Positions 24,491 through 36,204 of a stretch of DNA of 64,000 nucleotides are shown here, in pieces. The stretch is from the NCBI RefSeq assembly GCF_030463565.1, contig NC_134653.1, positions 31,743,150-31,807,149 on the forward strand, written 5' to 3'. The stretch's first letter is position 1. Every line of letters starts with the position of its first letter. The translations under genes and the position numbers were made by a program. Source of the stretch: Pelecanus crispus (Eukaryota; Chordata; Aves; Pelecaniformes; Pelecanidae). The notes beneath the pieces were generated by a model that was not told where the DNA came from, ran no database searches, and saw only the letters and a program-made list of their open reading frames with translations.

Positions 24491-25808
24491 GTGCTTGCCC
24501 CCGCCCGAGGCGTCGCGTGCGCTGTGCTCTGCCGCTGCTGGTCCGGGGCCCGCGCTCCCTGGGCGGGGAGGCTTCGGCTCTCCGCTCCGAAGCTGAACCG
24601 TGCTGCCTGGCGGGTGCCGCGCCAAGCCTCGCTCTCCGGCTTAAAGCCGTTCGTAGCTGAGCAGTGTCTACAAAGCCATTTGCCTCATATCACGTGGTGG
24701 GTTTTTTTTTCTTTTTTTTCCTTTTTTAAAGAACAAATTTGGATTTTGATTTACAAATCATGAGTTTATCCCTCACCGGACACACCAAAGACCAGTAAAG
24801 CTTATAGCTTTTCCATCTGTTTATAAAGCAATACTGTATTATAAAGAATTGATATTTTTATCACATGCTTGATTGTTTTTGTTTTAAGATGTGCACTCTA
24901 AACATATCAAACCTAATTTCTTCCTATGAACTTAAGCTGTCTGCGCACAATAAATTTTTGGAAAAGGAAATGACAGGGCCCGTACTATCAAAATAACTTT
25001 AAACGATGCATGAAGCAGTAACACTTCCTAGGAATTAGATTATTGTGACTATTTGGGAGAGGAACGTACAAGAAAGGTGTTCCATGAAATGGAAGCGTGG
25101 GTGAGTGGAGCGCAGGCTGACTTCCGGCTGCTGCAGAGGGGGTGTGCGCGTTAGCGGGAGCTGGTGGTTCCGGAGCGGAGAGTTGAAGGAAAGGGAAGTT
25201 TATACACCAGTAACCGTGTAACGTAACGGGACTGGCAGGAGTCGGGACTTCTGCAGCAGTGTTACTAGGTATTGGGGTAAAACAGGGCTAAGATGTGGTG
25301 AATTGGAAAAACTCTGTGGTTCCTTGCTACTTTTATGGCTATCTTTGGGAGACCTGCAACATACAGTTTCCCTCTAAATGTACTTTCTTGGTGTTTGTGA
25401 AGAAGGCATGGCTGGGGAAAAAAAAACCAAAAAACCAAAACAAAAACCAGATTTTGGGACCAGACAGTTATGACTGAGTCAAGGAGAAGGGGGGGAGGCA
25501 AAGGTCTGGTGAAGACATGAGGGATTTTGTGATGGAATCTCCATCTCTCGGTAACGGACATCCTTTCTCCAGGGAAAAATCCAGATTGTGTGTGTGTAGA
25601 GAATGGCTGTATGAAGTAGTTTCTTACAAAGATAGCTGAAATGATGAAGCAAATCTGAGTCTGTATCTAATGAGGATGCTTTTTTGTTGTTAAAATGAGA
25701 CTATCACCTATGCTTACCTAAGAGGCGATTATGTGAATTTCATGTCTGAGGTATAACTTATGCAGGAATAGTTCTGTAAATACATTTAAATGAATTGTAA
25801 AGATATTT

Positions 25809-25814
25809 AATAAA
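25809..25814 (+). terminator. PPTC7: Candidate distal PPTC7 poly(A) signal
   Basis: AATAAA about 3.6 kb after the stop codon, the last plus-strand hexamer I noted before the RAD9B 3' UTR. It lies about 0.4 kb from the RAD9B signal on the other strand. Confidence 0.35.
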
Positions 25815-26190
25815 TATAGTATTTATACTAAAATGTGTTTTTTAAAGTAAAGTTGACGGCAAAACCTCTCGTTTGTTAATGCAGTGATGTCACTGGTGGC
25901 ACAGAGCCGCCCAGCCACCGATGCCTGGGGTGCTGGGCGCTCGCTTAGGCCTTTGTGCGGTGTTCTCGAACCCGCAGGGGGATGAAGAGGCAGGGAGAGG
26001 GAAAAGGATAATGCAAGTCTGAAACACAAATGCCTCCTAAACTCACGCTTTCAAACATCACTTTTATATTTTCAAATTCATTTCTATGACAACTTTGGCT
26101 CTTCAGTTAAATGTTCGCTCTACAAAGTTTCTGTAAAAATACCAGCTATGATATAGCAATAACATGTTTGGTGATGCCAGAGCGGATGGG

Positions 26191-26196
26191 TTTATT
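26191..26196 (-). terminator. RAD9B: Candidate RAD9B poly(A) signal
   Basis: The plus strand reads TTTATT, giving AATAAA on the RAD9B strand about 565 bases past its stop codon. Confidence 0.5.
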
Positions 26197-26759
26197 TTTC
26201 TAGTGCTCTTAACTTTACAACAGCAGCTTAATTTGCCTTGAAGTGCGAATGCAGTTTGAATTCTCTGGTGAGAACGTATGGGAGAGCTGAACATCCAAAG
26301 CAGTGTACCTACAGGATATGTCATACACAAATCTCAATCTAGTCAATCATGACCTAAATTTATATTGCATTATGACAGCATCTAACAGTTTTAGAATGAT
26401 CTGTGCTGGTGGCTAACATAAACAGCGAATAAACGCTTGATCTGTATGGACACAGCAGGAAATGACAAAGTACTCAGCACCGAGTTTTGTCCTTAACGTC
26501 TATCTTGCCAAAAAAAATGAAATGGGCACCGTTTGAGTAGGATTCCCGCTTTCCAGGCTGACTGAGTAGGTATTCGTGAAATGCAGTTCACTGCACAAGC
26601 TCAGAATACAAACAGTTTCCATCGAGTTCTAACTTGAAGAACTGCAATCAAACTACTTTCTAAAACTAGAAACAGCTCCACAATTACCACGTGAAACGTA
26701 CTTTTATCTTTTAAGGCAATCTCCGGCAGTCTTTACTTGGATTCAAACGTTTCATGTTA

Positions 26760-29700
26760 CTAGAGAACTTGGGAGCTCTGCACGTTGCCAAACTCCTCTT
26801 CGGTGTCGCTAGCTGTTGCTAAACTGTGGAAGGCGTGACTGACAGCATCCTTCGCCTTACAAGAAACTGCTCCAAAAAATAAGGAATGGAACTGGAAAAT
26901 GCAATATTTATATAAGTAAGAAACTGCGTGTGACACACAATTTTGGGGTTAATTATTTCTGAAGCTTCTGCCACTTGTAAAAGCATGCTTTAAAAACCTT
27001 TATCTGTCTGCAGTGTTTCCTAGTAAAACATACCTGCCATCTGTGAGTGTTTCCAGCGTTACAGTTAAACATGGTAGTGGCGGTTTTTTGTCAGCTACAC
27101 TGCTCCGTTAAAACACCACGCGGAGAGCCAAGCGTCAACACGTAGTCACCCCCAGAGCACGGGCAGCCTTCAGCTCAATCCCGGCGAAGGCGCGCCACTG
27201 TAAAGAGGACTGGGAGCTGCCTTACCGTCTGACAATGAGACTCAGCTGCCTCTCCTTCCAGCACTGCACAGTGCTCTGCCTCAGCCCTGGCTGCTCCTGC
27301 CATGCCTGTCAGATCCTTCTTTATCACTCTGGGAATACTTGTACTCTCTTGTTTTGCCAAAGGACTCGCAGGTTTTGCCGACACTCTGTTCGGTGCATTT
27401 CCATTCACCTGTGGCTTTTTGGAAGCAACTGCTGCTGCATTGCTATCTTTATCCATGGAGGTTTTTTCAGATTTACCCATGCATGTCTTCAAGCTGGATT
27501 GGAGAGAGTAGGTCAGGTTAGTAACTGGCTTTGATATGTTTTTGTTAGAATGACTTTATTTTCTGTTAATGAACAGTATTATGGCTTTAGATTCTCGACA
27601 AGTATTTTCCCTTCCCCTCCTACTGCAACAGAACCCCGGGGAGATAAAGGACAGCAGAAGCTAGCACAGTGCTCTCCGTTGCACCATGTTTTATTGCTCT
27701 GCATGACGCCAAGATGTTCCTGAACCCGTCTAGTTCACCGTTTTCCTGTGAACAAAGACTCTGCGATCCGTACAATGCTTACCAATACCCTGCAAGAATG
27801 GGCAGATCGCTTCCTTTCCATCGTAAGTCTGACTTAGCTGGAAAACTAAACTTCAATTTCCCATCCTCTTAAGGCAGTCTGCCTCCCTCGCCTGCCCCCG
27901 ACGCCTGCCGTTACCTTTCCTGCTGCTGTGAAAAGCAGGGAGGCTGCTGGGAAGCTGGCTCCTTTTCAATGCCAGACAAGGTGGCCAAAATAAAGCCGGC
28001 TTCCAGCACCGTATCTTCGACACTGAAAGCAATTGGTCTGAACACAAACATTCAGAGAATTAAACAGCACACATAATTATACATACTGTGGGAGGAAACA
28101 CAGCTCATGCAATTCTATGCATAAAGATGTGTGTTACAGATTTAAATGCACCAATGAGCAAATGCTATACAGTATTATACTTAGTCATAGTTTTAAATGT
28201 AACTGTTAAAATTGTATTTTAAACAGAAAATGTATTGTTTCTTTAGACTATTAAATAAAATCCCTGCATGCATTAGACTGAGAGCCTGAAGTGTCCAGGC
28301 AACTTATATATAGGTACTCATTAGTCAGCATGGCTCGCTTAGTAATGCTGATGCCTACGTTAAATGCTCTATGCATAATAACAAACTATTCAATGCTGTA
28401 TTGCAGATTAGAAATACAGCTTTTGGTACGAAATGAAAATCTATTTTATTGTTCCAATTCAATATTCACTGAGCAACCTGCAGACAAAAATGGACTGTAG
28501 AGTTGTAACTGCAGTAGTTCTAGTCAGCTATGTTCCAAAACGTACTTTCCAGATACGTCAAAATGGATGGAGACAGGAACACTGGTAGCTTCTGAAAATG
28601 CTAGCAGTCCCTGCAAAGAAGGGGTGGGTGGTTAAGTGCTGTTTTAAAAACAGAAGGTCAATATTAGAAGGTAACCCCAGCTGTTGCTTACTGGCAAAAA
28701 GAGGGTAAAAGCCTACTGCTTCTAGACTATATTTCTTGCCTTCCCTGCCTGGAGCTTTGCCAAAGAAGCTTCAGCACATGGAACTTCTGTGGCCACGATG
28801 TTTTCTCCAGTACAGTTGTAGCGTGGCTGCCCAGCACTGAAACTACATTTTTGATGTTTTAAAAACATTTGGCTTGCCTTTCAAAGGCTACTGTGAGGGA
28901 CTCCACGGTGTCCTGAAGATCCTGGTTTTTAAAGCTAATCCTGAACCAGCTGGTAAAATACCACTGCTGCTCAGGAGGCCTGGTGGAACACTTCCTTGGC
29001 CATTCTGCATTGTCCTGGTCAAGTCAGGCAAATTAATGGTACGTTTTATTTTCAAGACAAGTTCTTACTTTACCCTCAATTCTTTAAGGCAAAACGTGAC
29101 TTCAGAATCTACTCCAACTTGAAAGTAGTCAAATTCATCTGGACTGAGCTGTATTTCCGTAAGCATTGTCTTTGAAAAATCTGTTTAAAATAACGAGAAA
29201 GTCAAGGACTCGATGAGCTCAACAAAACTAGGATTAGCACCATGAGGTAAATTTTTACATTGCCATCGTTTGAACAAATAATTGTATTGTTATAGCGACT
29301 AACAGTAGTGTATGTTTATCTAAATTTATTTCAAAATTAAGTAAAATAAAATCCTCAATTTATTTACAGTGGATTATGTAGATTTAAATGGCTTTTAACA
29401 GAACTTATTTCATGTTCCACTTTGTGATCTAACCTGATACCTGCTGTCGTTCTTGCAAATCTGCTTTGTCGACAGGCATTCAGCACAAATAGTATTACCA
29501 GCTGCTTATTGTTGCATAGATGGGAAGAGCAAAATGCAGCATGACATTAACAGATTAATCGTAATTGCTGACAATCATCAGAGGACAATAAAGGTGGACT
29601 TAGGTTCTTTGTTTTCAATTATAATCCTTTCCGGATACGTAAGTGGCAACAGGAAATAGCTCTTCAGTTTCAGGTATTCAATTGTTGCTTGTTATCATTA

Positions 29701-32700
29701 GATTAGTCCGTACTTGTTATTAGGTGTGTGAGAAGAAAGTAAGGGGGTGCTTCTATGATGCATTATAGTCTCAGAGGCATTCAGAAAAATTTTACAGCAG
29801 CTTAAACAGTACCCACCTATCCAGTTCTCTTCCAAAGCCAGGCTGCTAACAAAGCATTACAAACTGTTCCCAGTCTTCTGTTTCTCTGCTCAAGAGGGTT
29901 GTTTTTTTTTTTTTTAATCTCAGCCTTCAACGAGGCCCCATTACGTGTTTGAATATAATCTCGTAAAGTTCCTTAAAACTGTAGAAATACACATTTACAA
30001 CGCACCTGCCAGCTTCTGCAAGGCAGAGCCTACCACACGCAAATGAAAACAAGTCTAGGCAGAAGGTGTAATTTCTTTCTTTGAAAATTAAACCCAACTG
30101 TGGAAAAACCCAAGCCATCGCCAGATGATACGTTCAAAGGACATGTTTTGTTTCAGTGCATACAGAACATATGCTGCAGGCAGTATACTGCATCACATGC
30201 TACACAAGAACAATTGTAAATCCTCCTTTTTCTCCTTGACTGTTTGGTTTTTTGGTATCTCATTAAATTTTTACCTACTATTTTTTTCACTTTCTGTCTT
30301 ACAATAACCCTTGTATGTTTCTAAAACAACATTTGTCATTCAAAAGGTAATCTTTTTAGTGTCTTTTTATTTTCAGTAATTTCTTCCCTGTTTCACTCCA
30401 GTCAGTTTCCACCACTTAATCCTTCTTGCTCTCCACTGCTTTAGCCTGTTCTCAGCACAATCCCCACCCCTACGCTCTAGGCAGTCATCTTTTTCTAGGT
30501 CATTATCCTCAGTTTTGGTCATAAGCAAGTATGGAAAGCATCCCTTTATTACATGATATACAAGAACCTATACTTCAAAAACACAATTATATCTTTAAAA
30601 TTAGTTTGAGTCACACACCAAGAATCCAGATTGTTCTCCATCTTGGAGATCTGAAAATGGCAGCGCACAGCGTAACTGTTAGGCCAGCTAACACACTGTA
30701 TTGCCCTTACACTAAAATATACTCCGTAATGATATCAATTCTATAATTAGGGTACTCAGGCTTAAATAGTTCTTTTTAAAACATAAAATTATCTCCTTTT
30801 TCCTGTCTGCTGCTGTGCTTCTGCTCTTGCAGCGCGGTAATTACCTCTGTTCGAGCCTACAGCAAGTAAGTGGCATAATTTATTTCAATTGGCTGCTCAG
30901 GCTGGTATCTGCCACTGATACCAGGAAAATGTTATTAAAAACACACTTTCTTAAAATATATTAAAACCAGAGGGTGGCAGTATGACTTAAAATCTCTCTC
31001 TATGTTCCCTCTCTTAAAAATCTCATTCAGCCATAAAATGCATTCTCCGTTTATGTTGCAATAGTTATCATTCTTTTAGTTCAACTCTTTTAAAGTCCCA
31101 ATATTGTTTCATACTTTGAATTTCCTTACCGGTGTCTTCCGCAGTGTAACTCTTGAAACAAACTTTCATTGGAGTAACTGATAAGGTTACTTCTTCTTGA
31201 CTGGACGGAAAGTGAATAATTACATCAGACAGCAGCCTATAAAATTTCATGCAACATTAAAATGATTTTACATGCCACAAATTACCAGCTTGCATTTGTT
31301 ACTCACATTAGAAATTAAAATTGTTACTTGGCAATACTGTTGGAAAAACTGCCTTTGAACTGTGCACCCCTTAAAGTGTGCTGTATCTTTTTAATTGATT
31401 TATATAGCAATAGGTACATAAGATATCTAAAAATACAACTAGTGATTATGAAAACAAATATGTTCATATTTAATGCCTGTGCATGCTGCCAATCAGTTTT
31501 ACACATATTGCTGCTACATTTCTACATGTATATATTACAATTTTGAGTAAACCTCAGCGTCCTATACTCTTCATTCAAAAGCTTGGAGTTTTAAAAGTTG
31601 CATAATCTTTTTATAAACACACATAATATCTATATGGAGATCTCTTTATATACCTTTAATGCTTTAATGGTTGATTATTGTGGCAAGAGCTCCTATGCAC
31701 AAGAAACACTTTTAATAGAAATGCTGTCAGGAAAAGCACAGTCTAACTGTTATTTGCCTTTGCTTGCAACGACAAGCCAAAGCTTGGGTTCTTCCAGGAG
31801 CTGCTTTTCAAAGCAGAACTTGGCCTTATTGCATTTAAAAAATTGTACTTCTACCACTGGATTCTTTGACTATAAAATTAAAGCACTACTTTATTTGTCT
31901 GTCATAGGTGGAAGTTGCTCAAAGGTGTGAATTTAAATTATACATTACACACTTCTTGAGGTTAGACTGAGTAGGATTAATGGCAGTAGTAGTAATATGA
32001 AAAATCAAGCTCTAGGATGCAGAATTTAGGAATTTGCCGTTTTTGACTGTGCCCTAATCAGATTTTGATTAGTTAATGACTATGAGAGCAGTATTGCCTC
32101 CTGTATGATTTTTTTTTTTTTTTAAAAGAAAAAATATTTTTGTATTCATTACCTGGAGTGGACTTTAAGTATGTTTGGACACATGTGCTTTGCAAAAACA
32201 GCCTGCAACGGATCACATTCTTGAAACGTCAAATTATATGTTTTTACAACACCTAAGTATAAAGGATATGAACAAAATTCAATGCTGGTCTGTAATTTTA
32301 AATGTTTTTTCAGTAGTATTTTTCTTTTAGGAAATGTCAATAGAGAAACTAACCAAGTGACTTACTCTAGCTATTTGGAAATAACTCACCCACAAAAAGA
32401 AAAGTGAATTAACGTGCCATCTAAGATTTCCTTTATCCTATTAGTTATGCCCCTCCAGCATCTGAGATTTTTAAGAATCCACAAGAAATAAGTGAACAGC
32501 AGCAAGTGCAACACATGCAGGGGAAAAAGAGGCTTCAGTTTTTAACTGGTATAGTAATATAAATGGTGGTGGAATACAAAAGGCAAACCCTACACATCTC
32601 TGTATTTCTAGATAAGCATGAACTAAGCTTAATTGTCTTGAGAACTAATACAATACATTATCTCATTATTAGTAATACAAGCTAGATTTTTAATAACATA

Positions 32701-35700
32701 AACCACTGCCTATTACACAGCACAGCTCAGCAAGGTATGCTGATACATGATTGTTCTTTATGAGTTTTGCAAAGACTAATGACGATGAATATACCTGGTG
32801 TTCTGCTGGACCGAGGGTGTCAGACCTGTTACTGTGTTGAAGAACCGTAAGCATTAGAAGTGGAAAGACCCAGTAAATCCTCTAGTTCAAACACCTGCCA
32901 AAACAGGATTTCCCTCCCTTTCCCTAATGTTTTTTCAGAATTTACTCCAGCCTAGCTCTAAACTGTAAGCAGTAGGCTGACAATTAATATATAGCATGCA
33001 TTAACTACTGAAGAACATTCATCTGATAAAGCCTGTTATAACTTCATTTTAACAAGGTGATGCACATGATTAATATAAATTATGATGTGAAGAGCCTGAA
33101 AGCGTTTGGCATAATGTTCCATCAATAACATTCAGGTAATAATTACACTAAATATTGTGTTGCCCTGCTGTTTTAAACTGCTTTTGTTTCTGTAAAGTCA
33201 CTTGATGTGTAACCTACCATGTTTGCAGAGGAGCTGAAAAGTTATGCGATGATCATTAATATTTGTATAAATGCTGCATTTCTCTACATTCCTTTCCAGC
33301 ACATTTACACATCTAAACACAGGAAGAACTGACTGTTAAAAAAAAAAAATATCAGCGCAGAAGTTACTCACCAAGCAATTTTGCAATATTATTTCCCTAG
33401 TTTCGTACAGTTTATCTCAAGCTCCTGCTTTTATGGCTTCCCCAAACTGCTCTGTAAGCAGACACTGAGGCAGCCAATACTGATCCTCGCCATCCTCACC
33501 CACTATTCCAATACGCGGCCAACAGATCTGTTTGCTAAATAACTGGTCAAAGCTCTCCTGCCTCACACTGTTTTTGAAGGCTACAGGAGAAATGCTCCAG
33601 AGGCAGAAATGTGGTATTCCTTCACCCCGAGATGCAGCTGGTTCAGGCTTGGGGAACTACAGGGCACAGCTCAGGAGGTACAACTTCTAAACATAATTAA
33701 ATACCAACGCCCTCTTTTGCAGAATTGCTCAGAAGCGCTTGAGTTTAGAGCCATCTACATGCCTCTATGAGCTTCCCCCTATAATTTCATTTGGAAATTG
33801 GGCTAATTTGCTGCTTACAAAGCTGTGCGTAACAATCCATTAAAATGTACCTTAATTATCAATTTGCATGGGAGGGATAACTGTTTTTCCTTCTGACATG
33901 GTTGAGACACAGCTGTCCAGCAGTAATGTTGAAAAAACATAGATGAGAAGAAGACATATGCATATGCTGACCTTGAAGAATTCACGGATCTTAAGGCAAG
34001 CTGAAAATATAAGTAAAATAGTTTATTAACTCAAAATATTTCATATCGAACCTCTAACAAAAAAGCCATCTCTGTGCTTTGGTACCACACCCAAGCCACA
34101 AAACCTTTAAATGTGTACATCTCAAAATAAATACAGATGCATCATGCATACAATCATGTTCAAACTTATCACCTTCATTATTACTGGTCAGAAGTCACTG
34201 GTGTAATACAGGCATAGGAATCCAGTCTATGGCTGGCCCTGAAGTGCCAGCTCCCTAAGCACTTAAAAGCTCAGCTTGCATTTGAGGCATTTGAAGGACC
34301 GGAGCTTTACAATCTTCCTGTACACCCATCCACGTGATAGTACAAATCAGCAAAGACACTACTAGCACCTAGAAAATTCTTCAGGTATAAAAAGAAATCA
34401 TCTCCTCTTCCAATTTTCCAGCCTCCTAGCAAGTTAAGGAGAGTTGATCACTTTTAACTAAGAAACTTCTAGAGAAAAGCCTAATTCTGCTGGAAATGGT
34501 GTTTGATTAATCAGAGGCATATTAATGGATATATTCTTCCTGTTGAGTCATACCAGTACAAAAACATGTTGTTTAGAGGCAGCTTCTGATGTGGTACAAA
34601 ACGTAACGCGTTTGACCCATGACAACAGAAATAAACCCCTTGGTATTAATCCGGATGTCCTGGACAAGATTCAGCTTGGGGAACAAAAAATCAAATAATA
34701 CTAAGGGCAGAGTAGGAATGAATATTCCTTGATGCAATCTGCATAATTACAATTACAGAAAATATGGCATTTGTCCATATTGAAAGTGGAGGAAGCTGAG
34801 AGAGAATGTAACTCAGACTGAAGGGTACCTGTAGGAAAACAACACAATACCAAACAACATAAATACTATGCTTCCAAGAAAGATTTTAAAATTACAATAA
34901 ATCAAATTCACTTACACCTTTTTCTATGGGGTCAAACCAAAATTCATCACTAATACGTGCTATGGCATGTATTGCTCTTCCAAACACTATCAGGAAAAGA
35001 AAACAGCGCAATATGTATTCTAAGTTTAAAAAAAAAAAAGTTATACTGCATTTTTTCTAGAATAATTTAAGAGGAAACATTAGAAATTTCCTACACGTTT
35101 CAAAGAAAACCGATGACATGGTGGAAAACATTATTTTTTAGTAGCACAAACACCTTGATGTTTTCAAAAGCTGCCTCTGACGAGGCAGCTCTCAGATGTC
35201 ACCTGTCCCTCTGCAGCAACTGGCATGACCTAATGTCACCGCAAATTAATTCAATGTAATCGGACAAAACACCACTCAAGTTAGAAATTACATTTTGTAG
35301 ATGGCAACAAGCTTGAGCAAGTGGTAAGCAGCTGGACATCTGTAAAGATGTAGCCCTAAAAAACACAGAAGAAACCAGCAGTGGATCTCAAAATTTGCCT
35401 CTGCGCACCCTGGCGCTGGCAGAGCAGCGTTTTGCACAGAATGCTGTGCACAGGAGGTTTAGTTGGGCCTCTGGAAACACAACAGCACGTGCAGGGAGGC
35501 ACCCAGCTCAGCAATGGCTTCTCCACCTGAAAGCACAACCCCAGCCCTCCGCTCTCTAATCTGAACGACTTTCAGAGGCTGCATGTTGCCCCACGAAAAT
35601 GCCTTTGTCCTCCTGGCAACGAGGAACAGGCTGCTGCTCTGCTGTGAGTGACTGTGGCGGAGCTGGCCACAGCTCCCAGTGCCCCGTGCCCCTCTTTGCA

Positions 35701-35934
35701 CCGCCTGAGAGCCCCCGCGGGGAAGCCCACTGAGGGCAGTGCCAAGGGAGCCCATGGTGCCAGCAGGCCAGTCCCGCATCCCCGCAGCCGCCGGCCCTGC
35801 CGAGCTGTACGGCCCTGAGGCGGCCCGCGCTGGGCTGCCTGTTTCTCCCACACCCCCCCCTCTGTCCCAGGCCTGCTGCCTCCTGTGGGGCCACAGCTAC
35901 CTCTGAGATGAGCCCCCCCAATGACACACTTCAT
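26760..35934 (-). CDS. RAD9B: RAD9B, 9-1-1 checkpoint clamp subunit (11 coding exons, 423 aa)
   Basis: Coding exons from 5' to 3': 35934-35901, 34986-34916, 34000-33851, 33332-33218, 32252-32153, 31236-31130, 29180-29074, 28610-28546, 28037-27915, 27493-27226 and 26891-26760. Every junction is GT-AG and in phase. The product matches human RAD9B: MKCVIGG start, [68 protein letters not shown] and a C-terminal SLFFGAV. Residues 1 to about 275 form the two PCNA-like clamp folds. The rest is a flexible Ser/Lys-rich tail ending in an acidic SDTEEE patch (408-413). RAD9 proteins form a ring with RAD1 and HUS1 that is loaded at damaged DNA and activates ATR through TopBP1. The RAD9A/RAD9B choice rests on best recall and on position beside PPTC7 and VPS29, as in human. 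Confidence 0.95.
34987..35900 (-). other. RAD9B: RAD9B intron 1
   Basis: This intron splits the 12th codon. Its upstream half (35350-35900) is GC-rich, being the shoulder of the shared promoter island. Long minus-strand open frames there reflect base composition; their products are Gly/Ala/Arg-rich and match nothing I know. Confidence 0.6.
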
Positions 35935-36204
35935 GGCCCGCCGCAAGCTGCCGAGCCCCCCCCGCCGTCGCCGCGCCCTTCCCCTCACACGACGGCTGCA
36001 GAAAAGGCGGGAAGCGCTGCGCTGCGGGCGAGAGGAGGGGCTTAGCGCTCTTCAGAGCCCCGGATGTAGCCACAGGGCTGGCTGCGGAGGAACGCGTTGC
36101 GGGCTAGCTTGGCCCTTCGGAGGTGCCGTAGCGGGTGGTTGGCGCCGGCCTGGCTTCCGGGAGGAGCGGCAGCGGCGGTGTGCGGGAGCGCGGCGCCGAG
36201 CAGG
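35935..36204. promoter_or_regulatory. Bidirectional promoter between RAD9B and VPS29
   Basis: Only 270 bases separate the RAD9B ATG (minus) from the VPS29 ATG (plus), and both lie in one CpG island of about 35600-36600. Visible motifs are GGCGGGAA (36006-36013), a consensus E2F site; TTGGCGCC (36139-36146), E2F-like; and GCTTCCGG (about 36163-36170), an ETS core. No TATA box is seen. The same head-to-head pair exists in human, so the arrangement is old. Which motif serves which gene cannot be told from sequence. Confidence 0.8.

Larger units (their letters stand above)
22205..26759. other. PPTC7 3' region and convergent gap to RAD9B
   Basis: This holds the PPTC7 3' UTR and the RAD9B 3' UTR, which face each other. 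Plus-strand AATAAA signals lie at 23548-23553, 24949-24954 and 25809-25814, so PPTC7 may use alternative ends; human PPTC7 also has a long 3' UTR. On the minus strand an AATAAA lies at 26191-26196, about 0.57 kb after the RAD9B stop. A CpG-rich patch at about 24400-24640 contains a short tandem repeat (see its own entry). I see no other gene. Confidence 0.65.

Noticed and set aside
35459-35988. Three overlapping long minus-strand frames near the RAD9B start
   Set aside because: Only the short segment 35934-35901 is RAD9B exon 1; the rest is GC-rich intron whose open frames come from base composition.
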